Origin: JAJTFW01 sp031421935
Lineage (GTDB): Bacteria > Bacteroidota > Bacteroidia > AKYH767-A > OLB10
Length of the DNA stretch: 63,964 nucleotides
Direction of reading: 5' to 3'
NCBI GenBank assembly: GCA_031421935.1
Contig: JANOPQ010000171.1
Location: forward strand, 1 to 63,964
Numbering within the stretch: position 1 is the stretch's first letter; the number at the start of each line of letters is the position of its first letter. Below, one piece after another: positions 49,901 through 59,813 of this stretch. Both the position numbers and the translations under genes were made by a program. The notes beneath the pieces are model-generated. The model was not told the DNA's origin. It saw only the letters and a program-made list of their open reading frames with translations, and made no database searches.

Positions 49901-52900
49901 CATGAGGAGAAGCACTGGTATTGGCGCTTATGTTCAAGTTGGCACTACAGCTGCTCTTACTTATACAGATGCGATTACAACATGTAATGTTCCTTATGAA
50001 TACAGAATTGAATTAGATGATAATGCACCTTGCACATCGATTAGTTCTGCAGACAATGACATCTTTACTTACATTGGTAATATCATTCCCAACCCCGAAT
50101 TAAGATGTGTGAGTGTTTTACCCAATGGAAATATTCAACTTACATGGGCAAATCCTACTCCCGCAACATTTACAAATTTTAATGAATATGAAATTTGGAG
50201 AAATGGTGGAGCTGGATTTACTTTGATTGATTCAGTCGCAAATAGTGCGCTGAATAATTATACCGATATAACAGCAAATGGAAATGCTCAGTCCTATTCG
50301 TACTATTTAGTAACTCAAAGTGGATGTACTGGTCAAGTTACTACGGGTACAAACGGAAATACGATGAGTTCGATTTTCTTAACAACGGCTGGAATAGTAG
50401 GTCAGGCTAATTTAAATTGGACCGCATTATGTTCACCGTTATTACCTTCTGCAGTTGGTGGACAATACAATGTATTCTCCACTTACAATACATTAGGTAC
50501 GCTACAAGGAATTGGAAATACTCCTACATTATTATTTAATCATGCTATTAATGATTGTGATACTAACATCAGTCATCAAATCTCGGTAGATGATAATATA
50601 GGATGTATTTCAAGATCAAATATTGCTACCAATTCTTATACTTACATTGGTAACATCGTTAACAATCCTGATTTACGCTGTGTGAATGTATTGGCGAATG
50701 GACAAATTCAATTAAGTTGGATTACACCTACAGGTTCTAATGATGAATTCAACGAATTCGAAATATTCAGAAACAACGGAGCTGGTTTTGTACTTTATGA
50801 TTCAGTAAGCAATTTTGCTCAAACATCATGGACCGATGCTCTAGCAAATGGTAATGCTCAATCGTACAGCTACTATATTCGTTCTCAAAGCGGATGTACT
50901 GGACAAGTTGACAACGGTACTACGAGCGCTACGGTGAGTTCTATTTTCCTTACTTCAACTCCAGTAATGGGTAGTGCTAACTTAAGTTGGTCTGCTTTGT
51001 CAACACCTTTGCTTGGTTCAGTTACTACAGGACAATACGATGTTTGGTCAAGTTACAATGCAACTAGTACATTGAGTGTATTTGGTGATACTGCCTTATT
51101 AGTTTACTTCCAAACCATCAATGATTGCGATACACTACTAAATCACAAAGTAAGTACGACAGACAATAGTGGTTGTGTGAGTAATTCAAATATTACGACT
51201 AACAATTATACCTACATTGGAAACATCGTTAATAATCCTGATTTACGTTGTGTGAATGTATTAGCGAATGGCCAAATTCAATTAAGTTGGATTACACCTA
51301 CTGGTTCTAATGATGAATTCAACGAATTCGAAATATTCAGAAACAACGGAGCTGGTTTTGTACTTTATGATTCGTTAAGCAATTTCGCTCAAACATCATG
51401 GACGGATGCATTAGCAAATGGGAATGCCCAATCGTATAGTTACTATATACGTTCACAAAGTGGATGTACTGGCCAAGTAGATAATGGAACAACAAGTGTT
51501 ACTCTAAGTTCCATCTACTTAACAACAGTGCCAACATTAGGAAATGCTGCAATGAATTGGACTGGACTTCCGCTTTTAGCAAGTTCTGGACAATATGAAG
51601 TATGGTCGAGTTATAATGCAGCAGGTACTCTCACCACTTCTCTTGGAACAACGAGCGCTTTAACATTCAATGAAGCGATCAACAATTGCGATACTACTTT
51701 AAGACATCGTATTTCTGTAACGGACAATAGTGGATGTATAAGCAATTCTAATGTTGATACCAATCTATTTACATACATTGGAAACATTGTTGACAATCCT
51801 GATTTACGTTGTGTAAACGTTTTACCGAGTGGACAAATTGAATTAACATGGATTACTCCAGCAGGCTCTAATGTCAATTTCAATGAGTACGAAATTTACA
51901 GAGACAATGGTGCTGGTTTTGTGTTGTATGATTCCGTTGGGACTTTTGCACAAACTACTTGGACTGATGTTTTAGCTAATGGTAATACACAATCCTTCGG
52001 ATATTATATAAGAACACAAAGTGGATGTACAGGTCAAGTTGACAATGGTACAACATCAGCATCGCTTCGATCCATCTATTTAACAACGAGTCCAACTTTG
52101 GGACAAGCAAGTTTGAATTGGTCGGCGTTGAGTTCCCCATTACCAGGTTCAGTAACGAGTGGTCAGTACGATGTATGGTCTTCTTACAATGCAGGCGGAG
52201 TATTAACAATATTCGGAGATACAAATCAACTCGTATACTTTCAAACCATCAATGATTGTGACACTACATTAAATCATCAGATTTCTGCTACAGATAATAG
52301 TGGTTGTGTGAGTCGTTCAAATATTGCGAATAACGTATTCACTTACATTGGAAATGTAATAAATCATCCTGAGCTAAGATGTGCAAGTGTAAATGCAAAT
52401 GGTCAAGTTCAATTGACTTGGGTCAACCCTACTCCTTCTACTTGGACCGACTTTAACCAATACAATATCTGGAGAAATACGGGTTCAGGTTTTGTATTGA
52501 TTGACTCTGTTGAAAATAATGCAATCAGTACTTATTTAGATGGAACTGCCAATGGTAATGCTGGTTCAGTGAGTTATTATTTACAAACTAAATCAGGATG
52601 TACTGGTCAAACAGATCCATCAGCTATTGGTGGACTTGCAAATGGAAATAAATTGCAAACGATTTACATCGTAGTGAGTGGTGGAAATACTACAACCGCT
52701 ACATTGAATTGGAATGCCGTTAGCAATCCACTCCTTCCTACTTCAGTTGGAAGTTATGTAGTCGAAAAAGAAAATCCAGGTGGATCGGGTAATTGGTCAA
52801 TTGTAGCTAATGTAGCTGCGACTACTTGGCAAGATAATTTAGTGCTATGTATTGATTCTATCAATTACAGAGTGAGCATAGGCGATGCACAAGGATGTAA

Positions 52901-54941
52901 TTCATTATCCAATGTAGATGGTGAAATATTTGTTGACCATACCATCCCTGTTGCACCTGCACCACGTTGTGCAAATGTACTTCCGAATGGAAATGTAATT
53001 CTTAACTGGATTGCACCTGTTGATACAGGACAACGCTTTGCAAATTATACGATCTATAAGTCAACGGCTATTGGTGGACCTTATACTACTGTGACGACCG
53101 TTACAAATTACAATACACTCACCTACTCTGATCTTACAGCAAATGCTCAGGCGGGATCTATCTACTATTACATGACTACTAAAACAGCATGTGGTGGTGA
53201 AGAATCTCCAGGTTCAGATACTTTGCGTACTATCAAAGTGGATGTATTTAATAATAATGGTGTTGCTGTGGTTGTTTGGAATCCGATTCATAATCCAGAA
53301 TTAGCAACTGCTTCTTTGAACTATGATGTTTACAAAGAATACCCAACAGGTGTTTGGAATATCATTGGATCAACGACAGCGCCAACATATACATGGAATG
53401 ACACCATTAATGTTTGTGAAGCAGTAATTAATTACCGAGTGCAAACTGGAGATTTATCAGGTTGTATCAGTAACTCTTCTACCGATGGAGATTTATTTAG
53501 AGATATTACGCGACCTACCGTTTCTGCTTTAGATACTGCTAGTTTGGATCCATTTAATCCTTCTCAAGTAAGTGTAAGTTGGTTACCAAGTCCATCAGGA
53601 GATGTAGTTGGATATATCATCTATCATTTTAATGGAGCCTCTTGGGATTCGATTGGTAGTGTTATTGGAATTAATGCCAGTTATTTCTTAGACAATAATC
53701 CAGCTGCGGAATTCGCATCACAACGCTACAGTATTGCAGCGTACGATAGTTGTAGAAACATCAGTAACATTGGTACGTTACACAATACTTTGTTCGTTAC
53801 TGCAAAACTTGATGTCTGTCGTTCAGCAATTGACTTACGTTGGAATCCATACATCAATATGGTTAATGGTGTTGGACAATATAATATTTATGTAAGTGAA
53901 AATGGAGGTCCTTTTACCTTCTTAGCTTCTGTACCAGGAACGAATATTACTTACAGTCATGTTACCTTGACCAATAACTCCGAATATTGCTATTATATAC
54001 AAGCGCAAGGAAACACATCTTCTCGAACAGCATCCTCTAATCAGGCATGTGAAATTGCGAATTTATTGACGTTACCTACATTCTCGTATTTGAAAAAAGC
54101 AACCGTTATTGATTTGAGAAGAGTAATTGTTGAATGCTTAGTGGATACTGCTGGAAATCCAGATGTATCTAAATACAAATTACAACGAGCGTTTGATAAA
54201 AACGGGCCGTTTACAACGGTGGGTGCAATTACATATACTGGAATTCCAATTATTACGTTCAATGACTTCTCGGCAAGAACCGATCAATACAGTTATTACT
54301 ATCGTGTGATTACTGTAGATTCTTGTTCAAATGATGTTCTTACAAGTAATTTGGGTCGCACAATATTATTAACGGGTCAACCTGATTTCAATTTAGTAAA
54401 TGAGTTGAAATGGAACTTCTACGAAGAGTGGTTGGGCAATGTAAGTAAATACTCCTTGTTCAGAAGTGTTGATGGATTATGGAGTCCAACACCCATTGCA
54501 ACCATGAATAATGGAATTTTGGACTACAATGATGACGTAGCTGCCTTATATTTGTATCCGAATTACTCCGGTAAATTCTGTTATCGTATTGAGGCTTATG
54601 AAGGAAGTGGTAATACGTATGGATTTACAGACACAAGTGTTTCAAACATCTTCTGTCTAATTCAAGAACCACATCTGTTCATTCCAAGTGCATTTACCCC
54701 TAGTGGAAAAAATCCGGTATTTAAGCCAGAATTCATCTACATTGAAGCAAAGAACTATTTCTTTGTAGTATTCAATCGATGGGGACAAAGAATATATGAA
54801 ACACGTATACCTGGCGAAGGTTGGGATGGTACGTATGATGGCATAATCGCTCCTGAGGGTACCTATGTGTATTCCGTTCGAATTTTTGGAACCAATGGTC
54901 AGGAGATTGAGAAGAGCGGATCCGTAACTTTGTTACGGTAA
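46962..54941 (+). CDS. Giant T9SS type B (gliding-motility CTD) surface protein with tandem FN3-like repeats
   Basis: 2659 residues. A signal peptide (KKILILLLLVLLGWSHKTQA) is followed by SHLMGGEITWDCI, the usual opening of large Bacteroidota surface proteins. The body is about nine tandem units of roughly 190 residues, each with two FN3-like domains. The unit marker is an RC-x-VLPNGN-x-x-L-x-W phrase, at nucleotides near 48330, 48940, 49530, 50100, 50670, 51240, 51800, 52370 and 52970. More diverged FN3 units follow. The last 90 residues are the type B sorting domain: FIPSAFTPSGKNPVFKPEF, VVFNRWGQRIYET, GWDGTYDG, APEGTYVYSVRIFG. It is probably secreted and anchored as an adhesin or motility-related fibre. 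DNA repeats inside are nearly identical in places (50690-50850 against 51260-51420). Confidence 0.93.
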   Translation: MKKILILLLLVLLGWSHKTQASHLMGGEITWDCIKSGPNIGQFVFTVKLYRDCTGIPGPGSITLNTNAPGGSILCNPVTQTDISPKGPGCYTCATAPLGTLNAVEEYIYRSTPRFITGVPPVGGWYFYYNDCCRNAGITNLTSAADFTLRAFMYPYNATNTNPCFDSSPQFAEKPQLATCTRNQTSYNSNAIDGELDSLVYSWGNPLENGFPGTNIPFAATYSFNSPMPGPALNPLNVAAVMNFNTGVVTFTSYTSGAFVTVTKVTAYKCGIKIAEVFREIQIALIPNCQISGGPVPVFNTPPVVQTLLGSPLNTLIDTVYAGDTVEIDVIAFDFETLPSGVGQKVQLSATGNQFGTNFTNGSAGCLFPPCAVLTPPHIDTVPPINPIFFAGALQTKFFWITDCNHLPRSSGCTNLSSTYNFVLKVFDDFCPSPAVNFSTLTIIVLAPPAVKGARMKCADVLPNGNVNLTFQPPIDTGEADTNQFFKAFYVYRSTTGTTGPYTLLDSLKGFTINNYDTVLTYNDVTANANSGSVSYYLTTRSGCDLEQRLLSDTINTIYLQVTQAGFDASLTWTSFSTPLPTSSTQKYYIYKEQPPAGSANWILIDSTVTLTYLDPITVCDDSINYRIQVVDTSTANCVSRSNIDGAQLQSASPTITAPSLRSTAVLANGDVALCWVGSVDTSGYFSQYNIYHSVNQAGPYVNVGSVSIYATNAFTHVGANANNQINYYYLTLTAGCDATSLDETDVLTSDTLASMLLLLDNSTAGFAGLNWNAIRKPLPATSTGSYIINRRIAPGAWAVIGNTIDTFYTDVVILCDTAIQYRVDIGDASACLSKSSEEVDQFTSPGDIIVNPDIRCLAVQPNGDVQISWIAPADPNNFFAGVQIYHSAAAGGPFALIGTVTNYATTTWSHVGANANTAIQYYHLVSLSGCDGLQTNGGTSSTLATMLLSVNNATVGSAILTWNAMISPSLVSAPGPYRVMRRSTGIGAYVQVGTTAALTYTDAITTCNVPYEYRIELDDNAPCTSISSADNDIFTYIGNIIPNPELRCVSVLPNGNIQLTWANPTPATFTNFNEYEIWRNGGAGFTLIDSVANSALNNYTDITANGNAQSYSYYLVTQSGCTGQVTTGTNGNTMSSIFLTTAGIVGQANLNWTALCSPLLPSAVGGQYNVFSTYNTLGTLQGIGNTPTLLFNHAINDCDTNISHQISVDDNIGCISRSNIATNSYTYIGNIVNNPDLRCVNVLANGQIQLSWITPTGSNDEFNEFEIFRNNGAGFVLYDSVSNFAQTSWTDALANGNAQSYSYYIRSQSGCTGQVDNGTTSATVSSIFLTSTPVMGSANLSWSALSTPLLGSVTTGQYDVWSSYNATSTLSVFGDTALLVYFQTINDCDTLLNHKVSTTDNSGCVSNSNITTNNYTYIGNIVNNPDLRCVNVLANGQIQLSWITPTGSNDEFNEFEIFRNNGAGFVLYDSLSNFAQTSWTDALANGNAQSYSYYIRSQSGCTGQVDNGTTSVTLSSIYLTTVPTLGNAAMNWTGLPLLASSGQYEVWSSYNAAGTLTTSLGTTSALTFNEAINNCDTTLRHRISVTDNSGCISNSNVDTNLFTYIGNIVDNPDLRCVNVLPSGQIELTWITPAGSNVNFNEYEIYRDNGAGFVLYDSVGTFAQTTWTDVLANGNTQSFGYYIRTQSGCTGQVDNGTTSASLRSIYLTTSPTLGQASLNWSALSSPLPGSVTSGQYDVWSSYNAGGVLTIFGDTNQLVYFQTINDCDTTLNHQISATDNSGCVSRSNIANNVFTYIGNVINHPELRCASVNANGQVQLTWVNPTPSTWTDFNQYNIWRNTGSGFVLIDSVENNAISTYLDGTANGNAGSVSYYLQTKSGCTGQTDPSAIGGLANGNKLQTIYIVVSGGNTTTATLNWNAVSNPLLPTSVGSYVVEKENPGGSGNWSIVANVAATTWQDNLVLCIDSINYRVSIGDAQGCNSLSNVDGEIFVDHTIPVAPAPRCANVLPNGNVILNWIAPVDTGQRFANYTIYKSTAIGGPYTTVTTVTNYNTLTYSDLTANAQAGSIYYYMTTKTACGGEESPGSDTLRTIKVDVFNNNGVAVVVWNPIHNPELATASLNYDVYKEYPTGVWNIIGSTTAPTYTWNDTINVCEAVINYRVQTGDLSGCISNSSTDGDLFRDITRPTVSALDTASLDPFNPSQVSVSWLPSPSGDVVGYIIYHFNGASWDSIGSVIGINASYFLDNNPAAEFASQRYSIAAYDSCRNISNIGTLHNTLFVTAKLDVCRSAIDLRWNPYINMVNGVGQYNIYVSENGGPFTFLASVPGTNITYSHVTLTNNSEYCYYIQAQGNTSSRTASSNQACEIANLLTLPTFSYLKKATVIDLRRVIVECLVDTAGNPDVSKYKLQRAFDKNGPFTTVGAITYTGIPIITFNDFSARTDQYSYYYRVITVDSCSNDVLTSNLGRTILLTGQPDFNLVNELKWNFYEEWLGNVSKYSLFRSVDGLWSPTPIATMNNGILDYNDDVAALYLYPNYSGKFCYRIEAYEGSGNTYGFTDTSVSNIFCLIQEPHLFIPSAFTPSGKNPVFKPEFIYIEAKNYFFVVFNRWGQRIYETRIPGEGWDGTYDGIIAPEGTYVYSVRIFGTNGQEIEKSGSVTLLR

Positions 54942-54960
54942 ATTCCGGTCAACGCGTGGT

Positions 54961-54996
54961 GAGGCCGCTCAGGGATGGGCGGCCTCCATTTTTTTA
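54961..54996 (+). terminator. Terminator of the giant surface protein gene
   Basis: The perfect 8-bp stem GAGGCCGC / GCGGCCTC has a 10-nt loop and is followed by CATTTTTTTA. It lies 20 bp after the stop. Confidence 0.9.
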
Positions 54997-55097
54997 TACT
55001 TTTCTGTAATCTTTGATTTTTTGAAGAACTCATCTTCCCACAACCAATTTATCGGTAAAAAAAGTTACTTTTGCATGCCAATATCCAAGATCATCCT

Positions 55098-56564
55098 ATG
55101 AAAACAGATCAAAAGTTTATTGGCGAAGGACTCACCTACGACGATGTTTTATTAATCCCCTCCTATTCGGAGATAATGCCTAGGGAAACAGACACATCCA
55201 GTTTTTTCACCAAAAAAATTCCCATCAAAGTTCCTATTATTTCAGCAGCTATGGACACGGTGACCGAAGCAGCGATGGCTATTGCAATGGCCCAAGAAGG
55301 AGCTATTGGAGTTTTACATAAGAATATGAGCATCGATCGTCAAGCAGCTGAAGTTCGAAAAGTGAAACGTAGCGAAAGTGGAATGATCCAAGATCCTTTA
55401 ACCATGTTGGAAGATGGGACCATTGGAGAAGCCTTGAGGGTGATGCGTGATAACAAAATTGGTGGTATTCCCATCATCGATAAAAACGCCAAACTAAAAG
55501 GGATACTCACCAATCGCGATCTTCGTTTTGAGAAAGACATGAAGAAGAAAGTGAACCAAGCCATGACCAAAGATAATTTGATTGTGAGCATTGGAGCCAC
55601 CAGTTTGCAAAAAGCTGAATTGATTCTTCAACGACATAAAATTGAAAAACTACCTGTTGTGGATAAGAGTGGAAAATTGATCGGTTTAATCACTTACAAG
55701 GATATTTTAAAGTTTAAATCACGTCCGAATTCTAACAAAGATGAGTTAGGACGTTTGCGTGTGGCTGCAGCCGTTGGTGTTACTGCCGATACCCTTGAAC
55801 GCGTTGAAGCCCTCGTAAAAGCAGGTGCCGATGCTATTGTAATTGATACAGCACATGGGCACTCGAAAGGAGTGATTGACACCTTGAAAAAAGTAAAAAA
55901 AGCTTTCCCTAAATTACAAGTGGTTGTCGGAAATATTGCCACTCCTGAAGCTGCAAAAGCGCTTGTAAAAGCAGGTGCCGATGCCGTGAAAGTGGGAATT
56001 GGACCTGGATCAATTTGCACAACACGTGTGATTGCAGGAGTTGGAGTCCCACAATTTTGGGCTGTTTATGAAGTAGCAAAAGCTTTAAAAGGAACCGGAA
56101 TTCCGATTATCGCCGATGGAGGAATTCGATTTACGGGTGATATAGCCAAAGCCATTGCTGCAGGTGCAAGTACCGTAATGATTGGATCTCTTTTCGCTGG
56201 GACTGAAGAATCTCCAGGTGAATTGATGATTTACGAAGGAAGAAAATACAAAGTTTATAGAGGGATGGGCTCCATCGAAGCGATGAAAGAAGGATCGAAA
56301 GATCGCTACTTTCAGGATGCAGAAGATGATATCAAAAAGTTAGTTCCAGAAGGAATTGTTGGTCGGGTTCCGTACAAAGGTGGCGTTGCCGATGAGGTAT
56401 ACCAAATGGTGGGTGGATTAAAAGCATCGATGGGCTATTGCGGAGCTAAAAATGTAACGAAACTGCAGGATGCAAAATTCATACGTATAACGTCGTCGGG
56501 TATCCGTGAAAGCCATCCGCATGATGTGACAGTGGTTAGAGACGCACCCAATTATTCGAGATAA
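55098..56564 (+). CDS. guaB: Inosine-5'-monophosphate dehydrogenase
   Basis: 488 residues from MKTDQKFIGEGLTYDDVLLI; an earlier Met at 55071 is too close to a TACTTTTG promoter element (55063-55070) and is rejected. The TIM barrel is split by two CBS domains (about 95-215; IIDKNAKLKGILTNRDLRFE, VVDKSGKLIGLITYKDILKF). The catalytic Cys loop is GPGSICTTRVIAG. It oxidises IMP to XMP, the entry to GMP synthesis. It is monocistronic, with a terminator at 56587-56620. Confidence 0.97.
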   Translation: MKTDQKFIGEGLTYDDVLLIPSYSEIMPRETDTSSFFTKKIPIKVPIISAAMDTVTEAAMAIAMAQEGAIGVLHKNMSIDRQAAEVRKVKRSESGMIQDPLTMLEDGTIGEALRVMRDNKIGGIPIIDKNAKLKGILTNRDLRFEKDMKKKVNQAMTKDNLIVSIGATSLQKAELILQRHKIEKLPVVDKSGKLIGLITYKDILKFKSRPNSNKDELGRLRVAAAVGVTADTLERVEALVKAGADAIVIDTAHGHSKGVIDTLKKVKKAFPKLQVVVGNIATPEAAKALVKAGADAVKVGIGPGSICTTRVIAGVGVPQFWAVYEVAKALKGTGIPIIADGGIRFTGDIAKAIAAGASTVMIGSLFAGTEESPGELMIYEGRKYKVYRGMGSIEAMKEGSKDRYFQDAEDDIKKLVPEGIVGRVPYKGGVADEVYQMVGGLKASMGYCGAKNVTKLQDAKFIRITSSGIRESHPHDVTVVRDAPNYSR

Positions 56565-56586
56565 AATTCATTCAAAATTTGCTTTT

Positions 56587-56620
56587 AAAAAGATGGGCAT
56601 TCCGTCTTTTTTTGATTTTT
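56587..56620 (+). terminator. Terminator of guaB
   Basis: The stem AAAAAGATGG / CCGTCTTTTT (one G-U pair) has loop GCATT and is followed by a T-rich run. It lies 23 bp after the stop. Confidence 0.85.
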
Positions 56621-56831
56621 TTTTAGATTAATTAATCATTATTAACATATACTTAATACCCTTTACTGAGGGTAAAATTTACTTGCTTTTTCAATTTCAT
56701 CTCCTCATATTAGTTGACCATCAGTCATTCTCTCAAAATTAGTTACAAACATTGTGAGGGCGGGAGCAGGTTTTTCACCATTTTTTCATTGGAAAGATGG
56801 GCAAACAGTCTCGAAAAGAGGAGAGAATTAT

Positions 56832-56839
56832 TACATTTG
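56832..56839 (+). promoter_or_regulatory. -7 promoter element of the folding operon
   Basis: TACATTTG matches the TAnnTTTG consensus, 24 bp before the ATG at 56863. The rest of the 298-bp gap after guaB holds its terminator and A/T-rich DNA with no ORF. A good -33 element was not found. Confidence 0.55.
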
Positions 56840-56862
56840 CCTCCCTATAAATTAGGTGAATT

Positions 56863-58902
56863 ATGACAAAAGCAATTCTTTACTCTCTTCTTCTCTCTGT
56901 GGCTGCTGTATCACAGGTACCAGCACAAACCAAGAAATCGGCACCTACAAAGGCAATTTCTTCTCCTGTAAAAGCTTCTAAACCAACAAGCACCACGCAA
57001 GTGACGACCGACCCTATCCTCATGGTAGTGGCGGGAGAAAATGTACCAAAATCGGAGTTTGATCGCGTTTTCCGTAAAAACAACAAGGATTCGGTATTTA
57101 CTGAAGCTTCTGTAAGAGAATATCTCGACTTATACATCAACTACAAATTGAAGGTGAAAGAAGCGGAATCTATGAAAATGGACACGAGCGAAACCTTCAA
57201 AAATGAACTTTCAGGTTACAACAAGCAATTAGCACAACCTTATCTTACGGATAAAGATGTGAGTGAAAATCTAATTCAAGAAGCTTATGAACGTCTGGGT
57301 AAAGACGTAAAGGCAAGTCATGTCTTATTAAAAGTTAATCCTGACGCCCTTCCAAAGGATACTGTTCTTGCCTACAATCGCATCCTAAAAATTCGTGATA
57401 TGATCATGAAAGGAGCTGATTTTGGCAAAGTAGCACGCGATTCAAGTGAAGATCCATCAGCAAAAGAGAACAATGGAGAACTAGGATATTTTACTGGAAT
57501 GCAGATGGTATATCCTTTTGAAACTGTTGCATTCAATACAAAGCCAGGAACGGTTTCCATGCCGGTTCGCACTCGATTTGGTTATCACATCATAAAAGTA
57601 TTAGATATTCGTCCAGCACAAGGAGAAATTCAAACGGCTCATATCATGATTCGTATTCCAAAGGATGCTAATGATAGTTTAATGAAAGCATCTGAACTCA
57701 GAATGAACGAAGTGGTGCAAGCTTTGAAAAATGGAATGCCTTGGGATTCTGCAGTTGCCATGTACAGCGAAGACAAAGGATCTGTAAAAAAAGGCGGTGA
57801 GCTTCCTTGGTTTGGTACTGGGAAGATGGTACCAGAATTTGAGAAAGCAGCTTTTGCACTTAAAAATAAAGGTGACCGCAGTGGGATTATCAAAACAACG
57901 TATGGTTTTCATGTCATTCAATTACTCGACAAGCGTGGAATACCTCCATTTGCTGAGAAGAAAGCAGAGCTAAAACAATTGATCGCTCGTGACAGCAGAA
58001 ATGAAGCAAGTCGAATGAGCATGGTGACTAAAATTAAAAAAGCATATAAGTATAAAGAAACTCCTAAGGTGAAAGATGAATTCATCGCGAGCCTCGACAG
58101 TAGCGTATCAGAAGGAGAATGGGATTTATCAACAGCCGATAAATTCACAAAAAATATTTTCTCTTTGACGGATTCAAGTGGTGTGGTGACAAATTATACT
58201 CAGCAAGATTTTGCAAAATACGTTAGTACACATCAAACCAAAAGAACAGGAAACAACCCTCAAGCGATTGGCTACTCTATGTATGATCAGTGGGTAGGTG
58301 ATGCTGTGCTTAGCTATTTAGAAGAAAGACTTGAAAAGATTTATCCTGACTTCCGAAATTTAATGCGTGAATACAGAGATGGTATTTTGCTTTTTGACTT
58401 AACAGATAAAATGGTTTGGAGCAAAGCCGTAAAAGATACTGCTGGTCTTGAAGTATATCATGAAGCGAATAAAAACAACTACAAATGGGCAGAAAGATGC
58501 GATGTAACCATCTATACTTGTGCCGATGCAAAATTAGCTGCTGAACTTCGCAAAGGACTTACCAAGAAGAAAAAAACGTCTACTGAAATAATTGCTGGCT
58601 TGAATAAAACCAATGCAAGCGCGGTAACTACACGTGACGGAAAATTTGGTCATGGAGAAAATGAAATCGTGGAAGCTGCAGGCTGGAAAACGGGCTTGAG
58701 TGCAGATGTTGTTAAAAACAATATGGTTCATATTGTAGATGTAAAATCCATCTTACCTCCTACTCCAAAAACATTAGAAGAAGCAAAAGGCGTTGTTACT
58801 GCCGACTATCAAACACACTTGGAAAAAACATGGTTACAAAGTTTACACGACAAATACAGTGTAAAAGTGAATAACGAAGTTTTAGAATCGATGTGGAAAT
58901 AG
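56863..58902 (+). CDS. Periplasmic PpiC-type peptidyl-prolyl isomerase with two parvulin domains
   Basis: 679 residues. A signal peptide (KAILYSLLLSVAAVSQVPAQ) is followed by a Lys/Ser/Thr-rich linker and a SurA-like N-terminal chaperone region (about 60-140). Two parvulin domains come next: ASHVLLKVNPDALPK with ENNGELGYFTGMQMVYPFE (about 145-250), and TAHIMIRIPKDANDS with KKGGELPWFGTGKMVPEFE (about 255-360). The C-terminal 300 residues are unassigned and may hold a degenerate third domain. It should aid folding of outer-membrane or T9SS proteins. First gene of a four-gene operon. Confidence 0.93.
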   Translation: MTKAILYSLLLSVAAVSQVPAQTKKSAPTKAISSPVKASKPTSTTQVTTDPILMVVAGENVPKSEFDRVFRKNNKDSVFTEASVREYLDLYINYKLKVKEAESMKMDTSETFKNELSGYNKQLAQPYLTDKDVSENLIQEAYERLGKDVKASHVLLKVNPDALPKDTVLAYNRILKIRDMIMKGADFGKVARDSSEDPSAKENNGELGYFTGMQMVYPFETVAFNTKPGTVSMPVRTRFGYHIIKVLDIRPAQGEIQTAHIMIRIPKDANDSLMKASELRMNEVVQALKNGMPWDSAVAMYSEDKGSVKKGGELPWFGTGKMVPEFEKAAFALKNKGDRSGIIKTTYGFHVIQLLDKRGIPPFAEKKAELKQLIARDSRNEASRMSMVTKIKKAYKYKETPKVKDEFIASLDSSVSEGEWDLSTADKFTKNIFSLTDSSGVVTNYTQQDFAKYVSTHQTKRTGNNPQAIGYSMYDQWVGDAVLSYLEERLEKIYPDFRNLMREYRDGILLFDLTDKMVWSKAVKDTAGLEVYHEANKNNYKWAERCDVTIYTCADAKLAAELRKGLTKKKKTSTEIIAGLNKTNASAVTTRDGKFGHGENEIVEAAGWKTGLSADVVKNNMVHIVDVKSILPPTPKTLEEAKGVVTADYQTHLEKTWLQSLHDKYSVKVNNEVLESMWK

Positions 58903-58916
58903 TATTAATATAATCA

Positions 58917-59813
58917 TTGTTGACTAAAGCAAGATTCATTCAAAAAGAGCAAGGCGCGCTGATCATCATTTGCAGCTGCTTGCTCTTTTTGACATTTAGT
59001 TCTTGTCAGAAAAAAAGTAATACTTCAGACGCCAGCGAAAGAGTAATTGCTCGAGTATACGACAAATACCTTTATGCAACCGACATTCGAAATTTAGTTC
59101 CGAAGGGTGTTAGCAAGAATGATAGCTTAACCATTATTCGCTCGTATGTTCAAAACTGGATTCAACAACAGTCGGTACTAAAAAGAGCAGAAGACAATTT
59201 AGATGATGAGCGAAAAAATGTTGATAAGAAGTTAGAAGAATATAGAAATTCATTAATAACCTATATTTACGAGAGTGAATTAATCAAACAGAAATTAGAC
59301 ACATCCATTAGCAATGAGGACATTGAAAAATACTACAATGAAAATCAAAATAACTTCCAATTAAAAAACAACATCCTTCAAGTACTTTATTTCAAACTGC
59401 CCAAAACAGCACCTAAGCTACCCAAAGTTAAAGGATGGTTTAGAAGTACTAACGCGAAAGACCGAAAGCAATTAGAAGAATATTGTTATCAATTCGCAAC
59501 CGACTATTATTTTAATGACGAAGAATGGCTTCTTTTTGATGATTTACTCAAGAAAATACCCATTAAAACCTACGATCAAGAGCAATACCTCAAAAACAAT
59601 AGGTTCATTGAAATACCCGATTCAACACATATTTTCTTTGTAAATATCAAAGGATTTAAAATAAAAGAAAGCTTATCACCGTTGAACTTCGAGAGAGAAA
59701 ATATTTGGAATCTCATCATCAACAATCGCAAGCTGGAATTAATTCGTGAAATGGAAAAAGACGCCTACCAAGATGCACTACAAAAGAAAGAAATTGAAAA
59801 TTGGATTAAGTAG
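58917..59813 (+). CDS. Lipoprotein, SurA-like chaperone without isomerase domain (TTG start)
   Basis: 298 residues. No ATG is available; the TTG at 58917 gives a signal with the lipobox LTFSSC (Cys about 30). The helical region (about 45-135; ATDIRNLVPKGVSKNDSLTI, YVQNWIQQQSVLKRAED) resembles the N-terminal chaperone part of SurA. The C-terminal half has no parvulin signature. It lies between two isomerase genes, 14 bp after the first, and overlaps the start of the next, so it is likely a folding partner. Its function is inferred only from context. Confidence 0.75.
   Translation: MLTKARFIQKEQGALIIICSCLLFLTFSSCQKKSNTSDASERVIARVYDKYLYATDIRNLVPKGVSKNDSLTIIRSYVQNWIQQQSVLKRAEDNLDDERKNVDKKLEEYRNSLITYIYESELIKQKLDTSISNEDIEKYYNENQNNFQLKNNILQVLYFKLPKTAPKLPKVKGWFRSTNAKDRKQLEEYCYQFATDYYFNDEEWLLFDDLLKKIPIKTYDQEQYLKNNRFIEIPDSTHIFFVNIKGFKIKESLSPLNFERENIWNLIINNRKLELIREMEKDAYQDALQKKEIENWIK

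Noticed and set aside
50640..52340. Tandem repeats as a possible CRISPR or satellite
   Set aside because: The repeats are about 570 bp, in frame and coding for FN3-like domains. They belong to the giant surface protein.
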